Positions 59,548 through 64,000 of a stretch of DNA of 64,000 bases are shown piece by piece; position 1 is the first letter of the stretch, and each line of letters starts with the position of its first letter. The notes under the pieces were generated by a model. It saw nothing but the letters and a program-made list of their open reading frames with translations, was not told where the DNA came from and made no database searches. The position numbers and the translations under genes were made by a program. The DNA comes from NCEH01 sp043195195 (lineage in GTDB: Bacteria > Pseudomonadota > Alphaproteobacteria > Rhizobiales > Xanthobacteraceae): contig NZ_JBAFWT010000005.1 of NCBI RefSeq assembly GCF_043195195.1, positions 1-64,000 on the forward strand, read 5' to 3'.

Positions 59548-61361
59548 GTGCGAAGGATCCCTGACTGTCCCTTGATCGTGGCGGTCAGCCGCGTGAAGGA
59601 ATTGATGGAGGCGTAGAGGCCGAAGAATTGATCCAGCACCATGGCGAACAGGAACATGGAGCTGCCGCTGAAATTCGCCGGGTCGAACTCGATGCCGATG
59701 TCGATGCCCCGGCAGATGGCGTCGCCCCAGGCGACATCCCCCGGCCGCACCGGCGCGCGCGCCGTGCCGCGCTGCGCGCTCAGCGCCACGATGCCGTCGA
59801 TCAGGCGATAGCTTTCGGCGGAATCGCGGAAATCATAGAGCCGCAGGATCTCCTTCAGCGCCTCCAGCCCATGCGGCCCGGAGATGGAGAGGTGATTGAG
59901 CAGGAGATGGGAGACCAGTTCCCACCGGTGCCTGTTCCCCGCGCCGGCCTGTCTTTGCCCCGCGCCGAGACGCAAGGTGCGGGTCGGCGGGGAGATGCAG
60001 GTGATCTCGCCGACGGTGCCGATGCCGTGCACCGGCTTGAGATAGGGATGCCCGCCGCCATAGGGCAGTTTTGAGGGCAGATCGCGGTTGAGGCACAAGG
60101 TCTCCAGCGACACCACCCAATCGGTTTCGCCAGCCGTGTCGCGATTGAGATCGACGAAGGAGAGGAACACTTCCGTGCCGGGATCGCGCCCACCGGCCGG
60201 CCGGCGGGAGGCGGCCCAATAGGCCGGCGCGTTCACCTCATGCCCGCCCCGGCGGCGGGCATAGAACGGCAGTACCGGCCGCTGCTCGCCCGCGCCATCG
60301 GTGCCGACCACGGAGAGAAGCGAATGCACCTCCAGCACATTCTGCCGGCGCGCATCGGGAATGACGCGATGCTCGAACCGGTTCCGCGACACCATCATCG
60401 GCTCCGCCCGCTGGGGGAACAGATTGATGATGGGGGTGCACCCGAGCGCGAACAGATCCTTGGAGACCGTGCGCTCCAGCGTCACGTCGGTGCGATCGAA
60501 ATAGAAGAACACATCCATGGCCGCGCCGGCATCGCGCAGCACCTTGGCCGAGAGGTCGATGTCGAAGAACAGGAACTTCTCGGGGAAGACGAAGAATTCG
60601 GTGAGCAGGCGATAGGCGTGCTGCGACTGGGGCGGGTAGGGCAGCATGTTGTCTTCTGCGGCGAACCCCACCGGCGAGACCGCGCTCGGCGGCAGGATCA
60701 CCGGGTTCGGGTCGCCCGCCCCGTCCGCCAGGGCGATGGACAAGGTATTGTTCAAGATGAATTGCTGCAGGGCGTAGACCTGATGCGGCTGACCGCGCAG
60801 ATAGACCCGCAGCTTGTCCGGCTGAAGCTGGGTGAAGGTGACCCCCGGCGTGGTGCAGGCGAGCGAGAGGCGTAGCACCGCCGCCGCGCCCTCGGCCGCC
60901 GGATTCACCGGCGCCACCAGCGGACGCCCGGTCATGGCGGCATCCGACAGCGCGATCGGCCACAGCGTCACGGGATAGCGGGTGCGGAAGCGGCAGACCT
61001 CGCCCTGGACGGCTTCCGATTCCAGCTCGGTGTCGGCCGGGATCAGCTGCGGCCCGGCCATCTCCGCCTTGGGCTGGAACTGCACCGTCGCCATGGAGGG
61101 AATGGGCGCGAGATAATGGGGGTAGAGCACCTCCAGCAGCGCATTCACCAGCTCGGGGAATTCGTCATCCAGCTTGCGGCCGATGCGGGCGTTCAGGAAG
61201 GCGACGCCCTCCATCAGCCGGGCCACGTGGGGATCGTCGATGGCATCGCCCGACAGGCGCAGATGGCCCGCGATCTTGGGATTGGCGCTGGCGAATTCGC
61301 CCGCCATCTGCCGGAGATAGGCCATCTCGCGGTTGTAATAGGACAGCAGATCGTCAGTCAC
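59511..61361 (-). CDS. tssF: type VI secretion baseplate protein TssF
   Basis: The 616-residue protein starts VTDDLLSYYNREMAYLRQMAGEFA and continues RLMEGVAFLNARIGRKLDDEFPEL, the defining N-terminus of TssF (VasA/ImpG). FPEKFLFFDIDL and GLEALKEILRLYDF are further conserved segments. The GTG at 61361 fits the family start and overlaps the tssE stop by eight bases; a GTG at 61370 is the alternative. It forms the TssF2-TssG wedge of the baseplate. Confidence 0.92.
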   Translation of the reverse strand: MTDDLLSYYNREMAYLRQMAGEFASANPKIAGHLRLSGDAIDDPHVARLMEGVAFLNARIGRKLDDEFPELVNALLEVLYPHYLAPIPSMATVQFQPKAEMAGPQLIPADTELESEAVQGEVCRFRTRYPVTLWPIALSDAAMTGRPLVAPVNPAAEGAAAVLRLSLACTTPGVTFTQLQPDKLRVYLRGQPHQVYALQQFILNNTLSIALADGAGDPNPVILPPSAVSPVGFAAEDNMLPYPPQSQHAYRLLTEFFVFPEKFLFFDIDLSAKVLRDAGAAMDVFFYFDRTDVTLERTVSKDLFALGCTPIINLFPQRAEPMMVSRNRFEHRVIPDARRQNVLEVHSLLSVVGTDGAGEQRPVLPFYARRRGGHEVNAPAYWAASRRPAGGRDPGTEVFLSFVDLNRDTAGETDWVVSLETLCLNRDLPSKLPYGGGHPYLKPVHGIGTVGEITCISPPTRTLRLGAGQRQAGAGNRHRWELVSHLLLNHLSISGPHGLEALKEILRLYDFRDSAESYRLIDGIVALSAQRGTARAPVRPGDVAWGDAICRGIDIGIEFDPANFSGSSMFLFAMVLDQFFGLYASINSFTRLTATIKGQSGILRTWPARAGYRPLL

Positions 61362-61818
61362 TGCGCGCACTCGTGAGGGACACGGTGTTGCCGAGCGGGT
61401 CGATGAGAGTGTCGAACACCATCGGTTCCGGCGAAGGCTCGATCATGATCTCCGCCTCGATGCGCATGCGCAGGGAGCGGTCGCTCGAATCCACATTGGG
61501 CACCGCGCTGACCCGCATGTTTTCCAGCCGCGGCTCCCAATGCCGGATGATCTCGCCAATCTCCTCCACCACCTGCGCACGCCGCTGCTCGGTGGAGAGG
61601 TTGACCGTGGACAGGCACATGATGCCGAAATTGACCAGAGATGTGTCCAGCTCGGTGAGATCGGCGGCCCAGCCGATCACCCGCCGGTCGGTATTGAGCA
61701 ATTCCTCAAGATCGCGGCGCAGCCCGTCGCGGAACGCGGCCACGGTGGGCCGCTCCGCGTCGAGGAGACGGTCCACCAGCGACAGGCCGAGCGGGGCAAG
61801 GTGCTCGGGGCGCGTCAT
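61354..61818 (-). CDS. tssE: type VI secretion baseplate protein TssE (gp25-like)
   Basis: The 154-residue protein has the gp25/lysozyme-like TssE fold: LSLVDRLLDAE near residue 13, GLRRDLEELLNTDR with the conserved Arg-Arg-Asp-Leu-Glu-xLLNT motif, VNFGIMCLSTVNLST, and EEIGEIIRHWEPRL with the conserved I-x-x-x-E-P-R-L. It initiates sheath assembly at the baseplate. Its ATG overlaps the tagJ stop as ATGA. Confidence 0.92.
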   Translation of the reverse strand: MTRPEHLAPLGLSLVDRLLDAERPTVAAFRDGLRRDLEELLNTDRRVIGWAADLTELDTSLVNFGIMCLSTVNLSTEQRRAQVVEEIGEIIRHWEPRLENMRVSAVPNVDSSDRSLRMRIEAEIMIEPSPEPMVFDTLIDPLGNTVSLTSARSD

Positions 61819-62645
61819 GCGGCGGGGGCTTCCCGCTGTGCGCTGACCGCCTGGGTGAACTGAAGATCGCGCATGTCGAGCACGGAGACGCTGTCCTCTC
61901 CCACCAGGAAGCAGCGCAGCCCCTGGCCGGAGACGAAGCCGCCGGCATCTTCCACCCAATCGGTCTCGCGGCCGAGCCGCAGCGCCTCGCGCAGGGTGCC
62001 GGAGAGATGCGGATAGGTGGCGGGGACCACGACCTCACCTTCCGGCCCGCCGCGCACGCTCATCTGCACCGTGCGCCACGCGCTGTCGAGCGGACGGGCG
62101 GGCACCGTGAACACCGCCTCCTCCACCTGCTCCAGCGGGATCCAGAAATATTTGCCGGTCACCGTCAGCACTTCGAAAATGCCGGCGGTGAGATCGTCGA
62201 GATCGCGGAAATCCTCGAACGCAACGCCGTTATGGGTGCCGCTCACCACTGGTCGGGCCTCCTCGGCGCGGGCAAGGCAGGCGCCCGCCTCGGCGGCGCG
62301 GCCGGCGCGCAGATGCATCAGGGCTTCCAGGCGCAAGGTGACATGCTCGGGCGGGGTGCCGGCGAATTCGGGCATGCGGCCCTCGGTCCACACCTGGCGG
62401 CGCGCCATGTCGGCACGCACCAGCTGGCGCAGCGCCGCGACGCGCACGGCGGTGGTCGGGTCCTGGGTGGCGATGGCATCGAACTGCCGCTCGGCCCGCT
62501 CCAGATCGCCGGAGATGCAGAGGAATTCGGCAAGCTGGCTGCGCCGCTGGATATCCTGCGGGGCGGCCTTCACCTCCTCATTGGCGGCGGCGATGGCATC
62601 GGCGAGCCGGCCGGCTTCGAAAATCTTCAGCGCAGAAAGGGTCAT
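61815..62645 (-). CDS. tagJ: type VI secretion accessory protein TagJ (ImpE)
   Basis: The 276-residue ImpE-family protein has an N-terminal helical repeat region (AGRLADAIAAANEEVKAAPQD, LAEFLCISGDLERAERQFD) and a C-terminal beta-rich part (FDFRDLDD-like segment, YFWIPLEQV, TYPHLSG). TagJ binds the sheath protein TssB and is found in T6SS classes whose sheath lacks the usual ClpV recruitment path. It begins 22 bases after the tssC-like gene and is coupled to tssE. Confidence 0.88.
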   Translation of the reverse strand: MTLSALKIFEAGRLADAIAAANEEVKAAPQDIQRRSQLAEFLCISGDLERAERQFDAIATQDPTTAVRVAALRQLVRADMARRQVWTEGRMPEFAGTPPEHVTLRLEALMHLRAGRAAEAGACLARAEEARPVVSGTHNGVAFEDFRDLDDLTAGIFEVLTVTGKYFWIPLEQVEEAVFTVPARPLDSAWRTVQMSVRGGPEGEVVVPATYPHLSGTLREALRLGRETDWVEDAGGFVSGQGLRCFLVGEDSVSVLDMRDLQFTQAVSAQREAPAA

Positions 62646-62667
62646 GGGGCGTCTCCTGGGCGTCGGT

Positions 62668-64000
62668 TCAACCGGTGCGCGATGCGGCGAGGGCCACATC
62701 GGTGACGAGCTTGAAGGTGGTGAAGATCTGATCGAGCTGGAAATGCGGCCGTAGATGCATAACGCAGGCGAACGTGCCCGGCCGGCTCGGCACCGCGCGC
62801 ACCTCGACGCGCGCTTCGCGCAGCGGGAAGCGGGCCTTCATGTCGGGGCCGGCATCGTCATTGCCGAGGCAATAGGAATGCAGCCAGGCCTGCAGATCGC
62901 GCTCGCAGGCGTCGGCGCTGACATAGGCGCCGATCCGGTCGCGGATCTTCACCTTCACGTAATGGGCAAAGCGCGAGACGCACAAAATGTAGCGCAGCAT
63001 GGCCGAGAGGCGGGCATTCACATTGGTCGCGGAATATCCGCCCTGGGGCACCTTCTGGATCGACGGGCTGGAATGGAACACCAGATAGGGCGTGTCCTTG
63101 CAGACGTTGATGGTCATGAAGCCCATCTGCCAGAGGTCGAACTCGGTCTGGTTGGCAAGGGCAAGCTCGCTGCCGAAACGCTCGACCACCCCCGGCGCGT
63201 CGGTTTCCGCGCTTGGCGCCTCGATGCCGGTGACGAGGCCGTGGTCGATCACGTCGCGCTGTGTCCCGCAGATGTCGGCGAACCAGCCGTGCAGGTCGAA
63301 CGCGCGGATGAGCACCTCGCCGAAGGCATAGACAGCGCTGCCCCAGCACAGGTCATCCTCGGTGAGGCCCCGCAGGTCCTCGCGATAGCGAAAGCTGACA
63401 CCGCTGACCCCGTCCCGCCCATAGGGCTTGCGCATCAGCACGCGGGGCAGAGCAAGCCCGAGGAAGCGCACATCCTCGGTGGCGCGCAGCCGTTCGAACC
63501 GCGCGTATTCGGCCCCGCGATAAAGCCCGCCAAGGCTCGGCAGATGGCTCAGCTCGGAAAAGCTGTCGAGGCCGAGCATGCGTGGGGAAGCGCCAAGGAT
63601 GGCCGGCGCAAAGGCGGCGGCGGCGACCCCGGCAAGCCCGGCGAGCGCGGCCACATCGTCGGTGGGATGATCGGCCGTGGGGCGGTGCTGCACCTGGTAA
63701 TCGCACAGCAACACGCCATAGGGCTGGCCGCCGGGCATCCCGAATTCTTCGCTATAGATCTTGCCGAACAATTGGCTCTGGTCGAAATCCGAAGCGCGGT
63801 CGAAATCCGCGCAGATCTCGCCCCAGGAGATATTCAGCACCCGCACCACCACCTTCTGGGCCGTCGCGGCGCAGCCGACGAGATAAGCAAGCCCCCGCCA
63901 GGAGGCCTCCAGCGCGCGGAACCGATCCTGGTGCAGGACCGCATTGAGCTGGTCGGTGAGCAATTCGTCGAGAAAGGCGATGTCGCGGTCGATCAGGCCC
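62668..64000 (-). CDS. tssC: TssC-like sheath protein (ImpC/ImpD family), 5'-truncated by window edge
   Basis: About 444 residues are visible and the frame is open to the right edge, so the true start lies outside. Segments IDRDIAFLDELLTDQLNAVLH, RFRALEASWRGLAYLV, FGKIYSEEFGMPGGQPYGVLLCDY, and C-terminal LRYILCVSRFAHYVKVKIRDRIG and FPLREARVEV are those of the T6SS large sheath subunit. In alphaproteobacterial imp loci two tssC paralogues stand in tandem. Position directly before tagJ suggests this is the second, TssC40/ImpD-like copy, which is inference. Confidence 0.9.
   Translation of the reverse strand, partial: GLIDRDIAFLDELLTDQLNAVLHQDRFRALEASWRGLAYLVGCAATAQKVVVRVLNISWGEICADFDRASDFDQSQLFGKIYSEEFGMPGGQPYGVLLCDYQVQHRPTADHPTDDVAALAGLAGVAAAAFAPAILGASPRMLGLDSFSELSHLPSLGGLYRGAEYARFERLRATEDVRFLGLALPRVLMRKPYGRDGVSGVSFRYREDLRGLTEDDLCWGSAVYAFGEVLIRAFDLHGWFADICGTQRDVIDHGLVTGIEAPSAETDAPGVVERFGSELALANQTEFDLWQMGFMTINVCKDTPYLVFHSSPSIQKVPQGGYSATNVNARLSAMLRYILCVSRFAHYVKVKIRDRIGAYVSADACERDLQAWLHSYCLGNDDAGPDMKARFPLREARVEVRAVPSRPGTFACVMHLRPHFQLDQIFTTFKLVTDVALAASRTG

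Overview
The window is GC-rich, densely packed bacterial chromosome. Several features point to an alphaproteobacterium of the order Hyphomicrobiales (Rhizobiales), most likely Xanthobacteraceae or close kin. These are the zapA/DUF4164 genes next to a tkt-gap-pgk-fba block, an imuA-imuB-dnaE2 cassette behind a direct-repeat GAAC-N7-GAAC LexA box of the alphaproteobacterial type, homospermidine synthase, intracellular PHB depolymerase with a cysteine lipase box, a TAXI-type TRAP transporter, and FixK/FNR-like boxes. The family assignment is inference. No tRNA, rRNA, transposase, integrase, prophage or CRISPR array was seen.

Layout. (1) 1-2360: the end of a SAM methyltransferase, a candidate 6S RNA, zapA and a DUF4164 gene (minus strand), and a secreted DUF3828 protein. 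(2) 2524-11032: central carbon genes tkt, gap, pgk and class I fba, closed by a strong terminator, then a ThiE-like protein, a Sel1-repeat protein and an inositol-monophosphatase-family enzyme. (3) 11197-13310: an orphan MotA/ExbB-like plus MotB/OmpA-like pair. (4) 13361-20032: the SOS mutasome operon imuA-imuB-dnaE2, with ATGA-type overlaps. (5) 20228-32087: metabolism and transport, comprising an SMR pump, GNAT, glycerate 2-kinase, TAXI-TRAP importer, an aldehyde dehydrogenase, a zinc alcohol dehydrogenase with two FixK/FNR-like boxes, DUF1850, an NDUFAF5-like methyltransferase, and an iron alcohol dehydrogenase coupled to a thioesterase. (6) 32320-38162: argJ-mutT, nudC, a purine/xanthine permease with a soluble tail, truncated haemoglobin and mobA.

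(7) 38310-42306: a probable zinc-starvation operon. It has a 27-bp palindromic operator over the promoter, a small His-rich membrane ORF, ABC ATPase, permease and binding protein, and then a CobW-family GTPase with a histidine-rich loop. (8) 42404-48794: a membrane protein, an NhaD/CitMHS-like antiporter, the helicase HrpB and a WD40 protein. (9) 48947-56764: acetoacetate decarboxylase with a patatin phospholipase, TauE/SafE and its divergent LysR regulator, GST, PhaZ and homospermidine synthase. Acetoacetate decarboxylase and PhaZ suggest turnover of PHB and ketone bodies. (10) 56846-64000: the end of a type VI secretion cluster (tssC-like, tagJ, tssE, tssF, tssG) followed on the same strand by a methyltransferase with a regulatory domain.

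Small repeats are a theme. A hairpin family sharing ACCAAAGG arms sits at three convergent gene ends. A second GC-rich palindrome occurs downstream of phaZ and, in inverted orientation, inside the dnaE2 reading frame. No previously undescribed defence or mobile system was identified. The most promising items for follow-up are the zinc operator with its overlapping small ORF, the T6SS-linked methyltransferase, the permease with a GHKL-like tail, and the orphan MotAB-like pair.
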